A stretch of DNA of 64,000 nucleotides from Rhodosorus marinus (lineage: Eukaryota; Rhodophyta; Stylonematophyceae; Stylonematales; Stylonemataceae), in contig JAMWBK010000010.1 of assembly GCA_029953675.1 (NCBI GenBank), positions 124,001 through 188,000 of the forward strand, written 5' to 3'. How positions within the stretch are numbered: position 1 is the stretch's first letter; the number at the start of each line of letters is the position of its first letter. Position numbers and translations under genes: made by a program. The notes beneath the pieces were generated by a model. It was given only the letters and a program-made list of their open reading frames with translations, ran no database searches and was not told the DNA's origin. Shown piece by piece: positions 1 through 10,084 of this stretch.

Positions 1-2
1 GA

Positions 3-982
3 AATAAGCTTCGGGAGACTCTTGCACGGCCTGGTATTCAGCTGATGCCGTGCTGTTTTGATGCTCTCTCGGCAAGACTGATTGAGAGGGCGGGCTTCAA
101 TTTCACGTTCATGAGCGGATTTTCGAGTGCTGCTGTACATGGGTTGCCAGATACAGGTCTCATGTCTTTCGAAGAAGTTCGGCGTCACCTGCAATACCTA
201 ACGGAAACAAACAATATCCCCGTAATTTGTGATGGGGATACGGGATATGGAAACGCCCTCAATGTTAAGAGAACCATCCAAGGACTTCATTCAGCGGGCG
301 CGGCCGGGATCATGATCGAGGACCAAATCTCCCCGAAACGGTGCGGCCACACAAAGGTGAAAGGAGTAGTTTCCTATGACGAAGCAATGATGCGGATGAG
401 AGCTGCAATCGACGCTCGGGACGCCCATGCCAGCGACCTGGTCATCGTGGCCAGAACTGATGCAGCAAAAGCCATAGGTATTGATGAGGCCATAAAACGG
501 GCGAACGAGTTCCACAAGATGGGTGCTGAAGTGAGCTTTGTAGAGGCACCAGATTCCGTGGAAGCGATGCAGAGGTAATCTCCGAACGAAAACCGTCGCC
601 ATTCTCAGCAAAAAGGAACGCTACCGTGATTCCTGAACAGAAAAGCTTTTCTTTACCGAATCCTGCTCAAAATTCACTTCTACATGTACGCTGCCTCAGA
701 TTGTGCGACGGAATTGATGGATGGACAATGTGCAATTGTCTGGAGATGGGTGCCACACCAATTCTCGAACCCGCTAGGCTTGAAGAGCTTGGGTACAAGA
801 TCGCGGCGTACCCGCTCACGTTGTTATCGAGCGCAGTCAAGTCAATGGAGGAGGCTCTCGTTGTTCTTCGAGCGGGGGATGTTTCCAAGGTTAAGCCCAT
901 GCTGAAGGAATTCACCGATCTCCAAGAACTAGTCGGCTTCGACGATTATTTCCGGGAAGAGAAGCTGTACGAGGTCCCGTAG
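3..982 (+). CDS. PEP mutase / isocitrate lyase family enzyme (5' partial)
   Basis: A member of the phosphoenolpyruvate mutase/isocitrate lyase superfamily, which makes or breaks C-C or C-P bonds next to a carboxylate with Mg2+; plant relatives are called carboxyvinyl-carboxyphosphonate phosphorylmutase-like. The open frame already runs at base 3 (KLRETLARPG..) before the first ATG at 45, so the true start lies outside the window. Two exons are supported: 3-574 and 700-982. The intron 575-699 (GTAATC..CTCAG) restores MQR-LCDGIDGW. Visible family marks are FDALSARLIERAGF, CDGDTGYGN (metal-binding loop, usually DADTGYGN), IEDQ, the catalytic loop KRCGH, and the C-terminal GFDDYFREEKLY typical of plant-type members. 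The exact substrate cannot be read from sequence. It converges on the PSMD9 gene, whose stop codon lies about 107 bases downstream. Confidence 0.88.
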
Positions 983-1088
983 CGGACATGCTCGTACTGA
1001 TTGTAGCGAGTAACCACCTCACGGATATAGCACTTTGGGAGCTTAAAAGATATACAACAAGATTTCAATTCCGTAAAGCTGTCCCATT

Positions 1089-2128
1089 TCAGCTTGGAAG
1101 TACTCTACATCCGAGCGGTGCACCGATTGTAGGTGACAAAGTTAGAGCCAATGGCACACCATTCCTCATTACGGTGACGTTTAGCGAGACCCCATTGTGG
1201 TCTCGCACAGCTCCCGCCATTGCCCTGACAGCCGCAGCCGTCTCGCTGGAGAACGGGGAGGAGGGAGGGGAGAGAGCAGAGCATGTCTCAGTGCACGAGG
1301 GTGATGTACCAGAATCGAGCGGGTGGCGGGGACGTACCTGAATCTCTCCTTGCGAATTCCACCGAAGCTCATTATCAGGTCTCCTTGTTGGAGACCTCCT
1401 GCAGACGCTACCGAATTGGGAGCTACGACGTCCACAGTTGCGAACGGGGGCAGTGAAGCAATCGACCCGTTCGCTTCCTCAGTACGCCCCGTGTTCGAAG
1501 TAGAGACCTCCGGCGTCATCAACATAGGTTGAGATGTGGGGATGAGGGAAACTCGCGTCGTCGACGTTGTTGACGCGTATGATCCAGTCGTTGAATCCGA
1601 GAAAGACGTACTCCCGGAATCCCTAGGAGGTCCCATGTGCGTTGTTCCTGACGGATCTGCCGGAATTGTCTGCAGAGGCCACGGTCAAAAAGCCCAATTC
1701 AATTCGGTGAACTCAGTAAACAGATCCGAATCTTCAGTTTGCTTTTAGTGGAACAACCAGCAAGGTCACTAACCTGATGCAGCGCTCTTTCTATCTGATC
1801 CGTTATCGCCTTGTGATCGTTGTGAAGCTGAATCAGCTTCTGTCGCCATTCACGGACTTGGTGAATGTTGACATCGGCCTTTCAGCAACGACGACAAGCA
1901 AAACGCAAAGGCACGTCAGATGCCGCTCTAGGTATTCCAAGATCTTAGAGAGCATTTTGAACAGATACATACCGACGGATACCCTTCACGGTCCACCAAA
2001 GAACCTGAAATCCCAGGCATTCCATCAGCAGTTAAGGAGCTAGTAAGTGCCTCAATCTCAGCCTCAACTGCATCGCGATTGTTCATCAATCTCTTCACTT
2101 GCTCTCGCATTATCAAAGGAACTCCCAT
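1089..2128 (-). CDS. PSMD9: 26S proteasome assembly chaperone PSMD9/Nas2
   Basis: Homologue of PSMD9 (p27; yeast Nas2), a chaperone that escorts the base ATPase Rpt5 during 26S proteasome assembly. Four exons join in phase: 2128-1973, 1878-1774, 1669-1338 and 1224-1089, giving about 242 residues, close to the usual 200-225. The N-terminal helical part carries the conserved LVDREGYP followed by ADVNIHQVR and LHNDHKAITDQIERALHQ. A low-complexity Ser/Thr-rich linker follows. A PDZ domain begins at FATVDVVAPNSVA, continues with GLQQGDLIMSFGG and ends in VTVMRNG and LGCRVLPS. The second possible start, MREQVKRL, is seven codons in. Identification is strong because both the N-domain and the PDZ domain match; the chaperone role is taken from the family. 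Confidence 0.93.
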
Positions 2129-3160
2129 ACTGATAGTTTGTTAAGCCTGAGCTCAAAAACGAGTTCCCCTTACGTTCCTCACGAGGACTGCTCACCCTTC
2201 ACACCCTCTCACAACCTCAGCAATCCCCACTAACGAAAGATTGAAGCAGCTGGAACGCTGAAAACAGTCCTTCTCATAGAGAAACTGGACAACGACCAAC
2301 ATTCGTTACCAAAATATAAACGTATTTCTTGTTCATGGTCTAATATTTTTCAGAACTTTATTAATTGCAAATCAGTTGATCAATCAAAATTAATTCGATC
2401 AAGCTTATAACTGGATAATTTACTAGCTACTTTGATTGGAATGTGTGAACCACCGTTTTTTGGTCCTTTCTTCATCAGTAGAACGAAAATTGTCAATCAA
2501 TAAAAGTGTGAATGCATTAAAAAATAGAAGCAAGCGGATTGTATTGATTGGCTGCAGTTCGCTCTCGCGTTTAGCGGGGATTTAGAGCCATAGTTTCCGC
2601 CGCTCTTTTTTTTTTTTTTTGCCGTGGTCGGTTTCCGTAAAAGGAGGTTTCTGGAGTTCGGTGGTGGCTACACTTCTGGGGCTCCTTCGCTCCTGTCAAT
2701 GGTGCAGCTTTATTAGCTTTTTCCCGGATAAACTACCCGCGCCTGCTGTATAACCCAAGACTACGTAACCGTAAACTTTACTGGGCAGCCCTCGGTGCGA
2801 TGGGTGTGGCAGTCGGTAGACCGCTGAAACAGGCGCTAACCTCTCGTTCAAATGAACATATCTCCAATCAGCGTTTATTTGCATGGTTCAAGCTGTCGTC
2901 CGATCACAGACACAGCGAAGAGGATTACAGTGGAGGCATTATGTATATGTCCAATATATCATAAAAAAAGGGAGTCCCCAGAGCAGATCCGCAATATTGA
3001 GAAGCGGCTGCCATTGCAGGCTTGTACAACTCGTCCGACACAACGAGGAACGTTCATGCTTCTTTGGCCGCTCTTCAGCTCCAAGTTTGAGGCCTTCGTA
3101 AGCTATAATTTGAAGCCCTGCTTCCGTTGGCCTCCCGTCCAAACCAAGGATGTTGAAGCG
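2129..3160. other. Intergenic region, AT-rich
   Basis: About 1 kb between the start of PSMD9 and the stop of the CCT-domain gene, so it carries the PSMD9 5' flank. It is AT-rich around 2300-2540, has a poly-T run near 2606, and holds no reading frame I can support. No tRNA or other RNA gene was recognised. Confidence 0.5.
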
Positions 3161-3487
3161 TTACTTTTCCACCTTCACAAACCGACCCTTCGTTCTGGGT
3201 CTGTTAATCGCAGTCTGTTTCCTACACTCATATCGAATAACCTTTTTGAAATTCCTCCTCGCCCTCTTCTTCTTGTACCTTCTAAGGGCGTCCATCCTCA
3301 CTTGCGACCATGACGTCGTCGGCTGAGCTTCATCATCGTTTGAAACGTCGCTCAGAGCCGGAGAGGTGTCCCGTGCTCCTTGTGCGACAGTTGAACAAAA
3401 GTTCAGAAACATGCTCGCTCCTTCGACAGTTACGGGATCATACTCCTCCTTATGAGGGCTCCCAATTTCAGGTGTGGTCATTTCCAT
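3161..3487 (-). CDS. Small CCT-domain protein
   Basis: A 108-residue protein ending in a CCT motif (CONSTANS, CO-like, TOC1). The C-terminus reads RMDALRRYKKKRARRNF, then KKVIRYECRK and RPRTKGRFVK, matching the basic CCT consensus with its nuclear localisation signal and YE-x-RK core. In plants and algae CCT proteins are nuclear, bind DNA or NF-Y subunits, and act in light, clock or starch-related regulation. No B-box or response-regulator domain is present in this exon. The start is placed at the Met in MEMTTPEIGS (3487): the open frame runs further upstream, but only through a poly-C/poly-G tract that gives an implausible Gly/Val-rich leader. An upstream exon cannot be excluded. Confidence 0.8.
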   Translation of the reverse strand: MEMTTPEIGSPHKEEYDPVTVEGASMFLNFCSTVAQGARDTSPALSDVSNDDEAQPTTSWSQVRMDALRRYKKKRARRNFKKVIRYECRKQTAINRPRTKGRFVKVEK

Positions 3488-4665
3488 CTTTAGCAACCAA
3501 AAACGTTCAACAAGCCACAACTGCCACACAACAACTACCACACAACCCTGCCCCCGCCCCCGCCCCCCCCCCCCCAAGAAAAAAAAACTTGCTAGTCCCA
3601 CTCACACGCCTTCCCTCCTTCTCGCAAACGCAGACCTAGTCTCAACAACAGTCGTTTCTCACACCATCGGTATATGGGATACCCTTCCCATGTCTCCTCC
3701 ATTCGTTTCTCAATCTATGTTTATATTCACTAGTGCTTGCTTCTGGCTGAAGGAGGCGTTCTTGTCGAACCGCAAGAAAACGCCAACTGATCTCGAGATG
3801 ACGCCCCATTTTTCCTCACAAAACAAATTATAGTTTTCAAGAAACTATTACATTAAGGTAAATTGGACAATATCAAAAACCCTGAAAATAAATAAAACAA
3901 ACATTACGAAATTGGAAAGTGAGTCTATGCAAGCGGAAGTAGACTCGGATTGTTTAAATAAAATAAAAAACCCGGTTTCTAGAGCTAGCAGAAAATAAAA
4001 AAATCTTCGTCATTTGTCCAAAAACATAAAAATCTAAATTCTGGAGTATACGGATTGGTTGTTGGCGACTGGAAAATCTCGGAAAAAGACGCAACTCGAT
4101 GAGCATTGGATGATTTTTAAATGTATCCAAGTATTAATTGGATAGAAGTAGATATCTATGCATCTCCTTTGCCCAATGAATGAAAATGAAAAGCAAAAAC
4201 CCCATTTGCAACCTTGTCCGTATCAAAGAAGTCAAACAACTAACTAGAACTGCAAAATCCTTTAAGGGGGGGTATGCACATATTTTAATGCGGACTAACA
4301 AAACTTGTATAATCCTCCAATTTATTCAGACAAGAAGAGATTAAAAGCTATATTCGAGTTCCCATAAGGCGTGCGGTACAAAAGCTCAAAGTGTACTCAC
4401 ACTACAACTTTCTACCCCTTGGATAGCCGTTGTCGTGGAGCAGCTCGCTGGTCGTTCGACTGCTCCATAGCAAAAAAATCCCAGTTAGCTTATTTGAGTT
4501 AGTTTTTCAAGTTCGCAGGAAACAGGTGATATTCAATTTTCAGTAGAAATCCATCGTTACGGGTATTTTATCGGCCATTGTCATAAATATCTTTCCTGTA
4601 TTGTGGAAAAAATATCTTGGAAAAATATCTTCTTCGGCACGCCAAAAGTCCGTTGATTTTCCATC
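3488..4665. other. Intergenic region
   Basis: AT-rich spacer of about 1.2 kb with a CA/C-rich tract (3530-3590) just upstream of the CCT-domain gene. No coding potential, RNA gene or repeat was recognised. Confidence 0.5.
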
Positions 4666-5060
4666 ATGCCAAGATCCAAAGCTGAGGAACTAATTCGATT
4701 GGTGAGCGGCGGATTGGAGTGTATGAGTGATTCGTGTGCGATCCAGCCTCTCCCCCCCTTCTACCATCCCCTCCACACAGATTCTTATTTCAGTTGCCGT
4801 TTTAGAAGGAAGATCTGTGAAGAAGACGAGCGAGCCCCTTTCTCCCCCTAAAGAAACTATTGCGAATTAGACATGGCCTTGAGCTGCGTTATCACCGTAA
4901 TGCGGAAGATGCGGTTGGGGTGGGGGTCAAAAAGAGGCTTGAAAGAGTTTTTGAGCTGTTTGTGGGTGAGGCGCGGGAGGTCCTTGACCGATTCTTATCT
5001 GGAGGTACCAAGTTGGATCACTTCGCTTTGTGGTGGCTGTTCGTAAGCTTGAGCGGCTAG
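4666..5060 (+). CDS. Tentative small histone-fold protein (CENP-X/MHF2-like)
   Basis: Tentative. An exon beginning MPRSKAEELIRL (4666-4701) ends at a GTGAGC donor. Joined in phase to an acceptor before 4884, it continues LRYHRNAEDAVGVGVKKR, then LERVFELFVGEAREVLDRF. The pattern of a short N-terminal helix ELIRLL, a central helix and an FVxEA motif resembles CENP-X/MHF2, the small histone-fold partner of CENP-S in kinetochores and Fanconi anaemia DNA repair. The expected C-terminal ILPQLLLDF-type ending is not seen; the frame ends in a short tail at 5060, or a further intron leaves from about 5003. Both the intron and the family are guesses from short similarity. Confidence 0.28.
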
Positions 5061-6402
5061 ATGCAAAAATCTTTTTGCAAGCTAACAGCGCAGATTGCAG
5101 TTAGGGGAAGTGGCCATTGACTTCCGCAAAGCTTGCTCTCTGAAACACGCGATTGCGGGGTTAGGCACCTGTTCGATCGGGATCCGGAAGCCACCCCGAA
5201 ATCTGACAACCTTCATTTCTCTCTACCAAAAGTTACCAAACCCACACCAGCAAACCAGCAAAATTCCTCCCCTACTATTCGCCACACGCTCCCTCCGCCT
5301 CTCTCCATCTTCGCTGCACAATCCAGACCCGAATCGCCAGTTGCAATCCTCATACATGAACTAGTCTCAGCAGCAATGTCAGGATCTCTCCCCTGCTCTC
5401 CCTATCAAAGCACACCACCACCACCTTGGCTCCTTGCAGGGAGCAGGGAGGATCGTAGAAGGAAACATCCTCCACAACCTAAAAACAACAAAAGATCTTG
5501 CAGAATTCAGAACACACCCCTCAACCCATCCATTCAAGATGCTCATTACGCAAAGAACGCCTCGCTCACATTCCCCCAAAGCCGATAACAACCATTGAAT
5601 TCCCAAATGTATCGCAATCCATTTACCTCCAATCAATAATACTCGAACGGATTTTATTTATTTTCTGATAATCAAATCCGAGCAATACTTGACACTCCCA
5701 GCCCGTCGTCTGAAGTTCTAAAAATATTTCCGAAATTCTTGGGCGCGTTTCCTAATGGAGAAAACTATGAATTCCTCGTGGTAAGCTCTTGGGTTGGTGG
5801 GGTGGAGTGGGGTTGGGAGGAGCTTGAGCTGGGTGCGAATGACCCTTCCAGAGCGGACTATACTTCTGTTATATAGAATAAGCAATCGATGCTTGAAATT
5901 TCCGGCCGTGGTTTCCGTGAGAAGAAAGCTCTCTCCAAGGACAGTCCCAACCGGATTCTCGAGTTGCGCCGCGGTTCGTCGGCTGTTAAAGACGGCGTTG
6001 TTGCATGTCCTCGAGCAGTGCTGCGATTTCCATTTTGATAAGCAGAAGTACCAAAAGGATAGCTGCATGCTGTAGTGAGCGTTCACGCTCTTTTTGATAG
6101 CTATTCTCTCCGAGACCGCATTGAGCGCGGGTGTTGGATGAAAGAGTCCATGGAGCTAATCTGCTGCTCGACGTTGGATCGTCGAGACCGGTGGATGTGC
6201 GCAAATTGGCGATCGTGCCGTGGTTCGTGAGCCCATGAGAACAGCTCTTCGTACAAAAGCCGGGTTGAACGTAGAAATAGGTGGTCAGCAAGCTGCAAGC
6301 CGAGAGCGATCGGACCTCACTGGCCGTGAAGGTCTGTCGATTGACAGTGGGTGCTCACGCCGAGCGGGACAGAGCTGAGCAAGCTTTCGCAGTATTGAAG
6401 CC
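5061..6402. other. Intergenic region upstream of PRORP
   Basis: About 1.3 kb. The first half is a C- and A-rich tract. Between 5718 and 6298 the minus strand has three overlapping open frames of 65-122 codons in different phases, which might be exons of a divergent gene, but none shows a domain I recognise. The last 100 bases would hold the PRORP promoter. Confidence 0.4.
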
Positions 6403-8199
6403 TTGGACATGGGGAAGAAGAGGAAGAGACAGACCGCTGAGAACGGTAACCTGACTCGATTCCATGAAGCCGTCGCGAAGGGGAACGGATCCACTGCAGT
6501 AGAATTGCTAGAATCCCTGCATTCAGAACGAAAAGTTACCCCAACTCAACTCACGAGTGCTTTGAGCGCTCTGGGACGGGAGAGTAAGGATGATAGCAAG
6601 CTGAGCTGGAAGGGAGCCCTCTCGCTAGCCGATAAGGCGGTGGAGATGGTAAACGGCGGGCGCTCTGTGCTCGGCGAACCTGGCTTCACAGCTTTGGTTA
6701 AGATCACGGCCCTTGCTGGTATCGAAGAAAGTGAGTTTTTTCTTGGGACATGATCTGAACCGGAATATTTTTGGTGCCGAACTATGCTATCCGATCTCCA
6801 CGAAATTGAAACCTGCTCCATTCTCTCTTTAGACGATTCCTCGTACGCTGATAAAGTGAGAGCGCTTATCTCGGAGATGCGGCAAAGGAAAATCACGATC
6901 AAGAAGAGAACTTATGCTTCTCTTGTTAGTATCCTATGCGGCCTGAAGCTGACCGAGCAGGTCAAGAATGTCATCACAGTTGAGTCGCATTGCCAAACAT
7001 CGGGTTAAGCACGATGCGAGTGACGCGATCGTGGGTGAGATAAAATCTGAGCTTTTCGTCTATAAACCTGTTCACAATGCCTGGCAGGAAGCTAGCAACG
7101 ATAAGGTTGAGCTGGACGAGGAATCATATTCTTGCATTGTCGCATATCTAACGGACAACGAGACTGAAGAATCCGTCTGGGAAGTCCTGGACAAATTCCG
7201 GCACCAGAACCGAACCGTTTCCGAGCAAATGGCAGAGAGTGGTTCCGCTCTGGATAGATTTTTCAGCAAACACGGTACTGAAACGATGGTGGTAAAGCGA
7301 ATTCGGAAGGATGGAACATGTCCTCATTGCCAGATCAAACTTGATTCAGTGGACCTGACGAAGGAGCAAATAGATCAGATGATTTCTCAAGTAGAGGACT
7401 ACTTTTTCGTCAGTACGTGCGACGCCAATTCCCGTCTGCCTTGCTCCAAGCCGGTCCTTGTTCGACTAAAACAACTACCGTCGGCCGGTGTCAACCTTGA
7501 CTGAACGTTTGTGAACAGGCGAGGAACAAAAACTTGCTCTGCAAGGCCTCGCAACGTGGCTCAAAGACCTTGACAGCAACCTGGACTGCGTCATCGATGG
7601 CGCCAACGTTGGTTTCTTCATGCAACGGCCAGATCTTGGAGGCGTGCTTAGTTTTGCTCAGATTCAGCTAGCAGTAGATGCCTGCCGAGCCAACGACTTC
7701 AAGCATGTTGTTGTCTTCCTTCACGAGAAGCGTGCGATCGGACCTGAGGTAGGGAGTCCACTGAATAAATCGATGAGAGAGACTTTGCAAGTAGACAGCT
7801 CAATAGGACACCTTGCTCTGTCTCAAGGTCGATAAGCTACGTGAGTCGTGCAGAGTGTACCTGACCCCAAGGCGGATGAACGATGACTGGTTTTGGTTGT
7901 ATGCTGCCCTGCTCCCTCTTCGACAAGGCTCGAAGGCGTTTGTATTATCGAATGACCAGATGCGAGATCACGTCTTCCGGTCGCTCACAGAGTCCGCGTT
8001 TCTGCGGTGGCGGGAGAGACACCTTATTGAGTATTCTATCTCAAAGGTGAACAAATTTCGTCTACAAATACCATCTGTTTATTCTCGGGACGTGCAGAAG
8101 TCTCGATCGAACGAGCGATTCTGGCATTTTCCAATCCGCGAAGGAGAGAACGAGAGCAGCTCAACATCCTGGCTATGCTGCGCGGCTCCCTTAAAATGA
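6403..8199 (+). CDS. PRORP: Protein-only RNase P (PRORP)
   Basis: Protein-only RNase P, which cuts the 5' leader from precursor tRNAs without an RNA subunit. Proposed exons are 6403-6730, 6833-6960, 7010-7412, 7519-7748 and 7828-8199 (about 486 residues). The order is canonical: a PPR-like helical N-half, the central zinc-binding CPHCQIKLDSVDL segment, then the NYN metallonuclease domain with CVIDGANVGFF, VVVFLHEKR and NDDWFWLYAALL. Further conserved Asp residues lie in LSNDQMRDHVF, followed by RWRERH. The C-terminal PSVYSRDVQ..WHFPI supplies the rest of the zinc site (His). An early KKRKRQ suggests a nuclear form, and no clear organelle presequence is seen. The intron after LTEQ could be 6961-7009 or 6961-7087; both keep phase, but the shorter fits the helical repeats better. 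Confidence 0.94.
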
Positions 8200-9491
8200 C
8201 TGTGTGGATGAATACGACCTTCTGGGCCAGCTCAATCGTGGATCATTGAACGTAACCGTGCTGTAGTTCAGGGTGTGAACCATCAGGACAGACGACCACG
8301 ACGGCGCAGCGGGGTCTGTTAAGATAAGCTCGCTCGTAACTGTCGAAACTGAAAAGCCTGAGTACCGGAAGCGCGTTCAGATATTGCCCAGAGTAGGTGC
8401 CCAGTTATACGTTCGTGGTCGTACAGGAGAGCTGGCCGACGATGTCAACAAGAAGCCGTCAACGGTGACAAACGGGGAGGTTGAAGGTTTTCAAAACCCA
8501 TTCCAGGATGCTCCACTGTGAACTTTTAGCCAGGGGCTCATCCAGGTCGACAACGAAGGATAACAGCAGAAAGGCGAACGTGCGAGAATATTCTCGTTGC
8601 TTGAGCAATAGGGCACACGAGACATCTAGTCGACTGCTTAGCACCAGTGGGATAAGAGTCTGCTTAGACTTAACCGCACTCTCGAACTTCCCGTAAGCCA
8701 AAAGCCTGATGTTTGCGCATATAGCGAGTTGGCCTCAACTTCACGGGATTGACTTTACCGCAATGAACTTGACACAAGAAAACTGACGCAAACTGACGAG
8801 AAACCAAATAGAGAAATAAATATCAATTCGGATGCTAGTCCGCAATATGGTCCATTCTCAACGAGAATATAGCCAAGGCATCCCTACCCGGACCCTGCTT
8901 CGTTTACTCTTCTCGTCCACAAACCGACCCATCGATGGAATGGGTTGGAACGCCCACGCTGAGCTAGAGGATGGAACAAGTTGAGCTCTTACATCAGTAA
9001 GCAGAGGTAATCAATTCATCAGGACCTCAAAACAAATATGTTGGTTGACGAGGAGTTCCAACCATCTCTCGGTCGGCGCCGCAACACACAAAGAAGTCCC
9101 TGTTATTAAAACCAGTTGTGCAAAATACTTTTGTACATACCCCCAACCAAACTCCTCCATCAAGTAAGTGTGGTTGAACCCTAAAGGGTGAGGAGCTATC
9201 GAAAGTAACAACTCGAGCTTAGCACGACAAATGTAAAGTTTTTAGGGTTTCACTTGGGACAATTTGTTTAAATATAACGGCAAACTCGGGAAAGACGAAG
9301 GCGATAAGAGATTTAGTCGGGAGGGGGTAAGGGGGGAGGTCTTGTCGCCTAGTTAAGGACCTTGAAACGAATCTGTCCTACCAACATGGGCTTTTGTTAA
9401 AATCGACTGTTGCCAAGCCTTTATTTTGTGGTTTGGCGCTTTGGTGGGCTAGGTACGGAATATAGTTGAGGAGGGATTGGTTTGAGATAAG
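8200..9491. other. Intergenic region
   Basis: About 1.3 kb downstream of PRORP. Short open frames exist on both strands (8459-8701) but mirror each other and show no family. A GA-rich tract lies near 9320. Nothing else was recognised. Confidence 0.45.
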
Positions 9492-9985
9492 ATGCATTCC
9501 TGGATTCCGAAGACTAGGCCTTCACTTTGGGATTATGGAATGAAATCTGAAGCGAAGGAGAGTTGTGGGATCAGATCAAGTGAGCTTTCTGTTCTGGAGA
9601 GAGCCCTGGAGAAGGAGGTGTGTCGTCTTAGCTGGGTTGGACCGTTGCCATATTTTGTTGGGTCTACTGATCTTCCGATTTTTACGTCGTTTACCTTGTT
9701 TTTTAGATGGAAGCCATAAGGAAAACTGAAGCTCCAAAGCCGTTGGGCGTTCGACATCGTTGGGAAGAGGAGGAGGAGGACGTCGAGCTTTTCGCGACTT
9801 ATGACAATGATGAGGAGGGCGAGGAGAACTCTTCGGATGGGCTATTGAGCAGTAACACCGACGCTGTGCTTGATGAGAGCGACGATATGGACGAAGGGGT
9901 CACAGATGACAACGACGATGACGAAGATGAGGAGCTCTACCAACAAGCTCGAACCGGAAACTGGTGGTTTTCAGGAAATCAGTGA
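9492..9985 (+). CDS. Small acidic protein of unknown function
   Basis: Two exons, 9492-9617 and 9707-9985, join in phase through a GTGTGT donor and a TTTTTTAG acceptor, giving about 134 residues. The N-terminal part is mixed. The second exon is very acidic: WEEEEEDVELFATYDND is followed by long Asp/Glu/Ser stretches and DDNDDDEDEELYQQ, ending in NWWFSGNQ. Such acidic tails occur in chromatin, nucleolar and transcription-associated proteins, but no domain is recognised, so no function is given. Its stop lies about 100 bases from the stop of the convergent membrane-protein gene. If the exon join is wrong, translation could start at the Met opening exon 2 (92 residues). Confidence 0.55.
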
Positions 9986-10084
9986 CGGTTGCTTGTACAG
10001 CATACAGCATACCCTCATGGCAGTCTGTGCATGTTTGGGTATGCGGGGGGTCTGTTTTACCGCAAGAATCAAATTCGTGTTAGC

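Noticed and set aside
291-611. 106-codon minus-strand open frame
   Set aside because: It is the shadow of the PEP mutase-family exon on the + strand, which has clear family motifs.
5718-6298. Overlapping minus-strand frames of 65-122 codons
   Set aside because: Different phases, no recognised domain and no convincing splice chain; possible exons but not supported.
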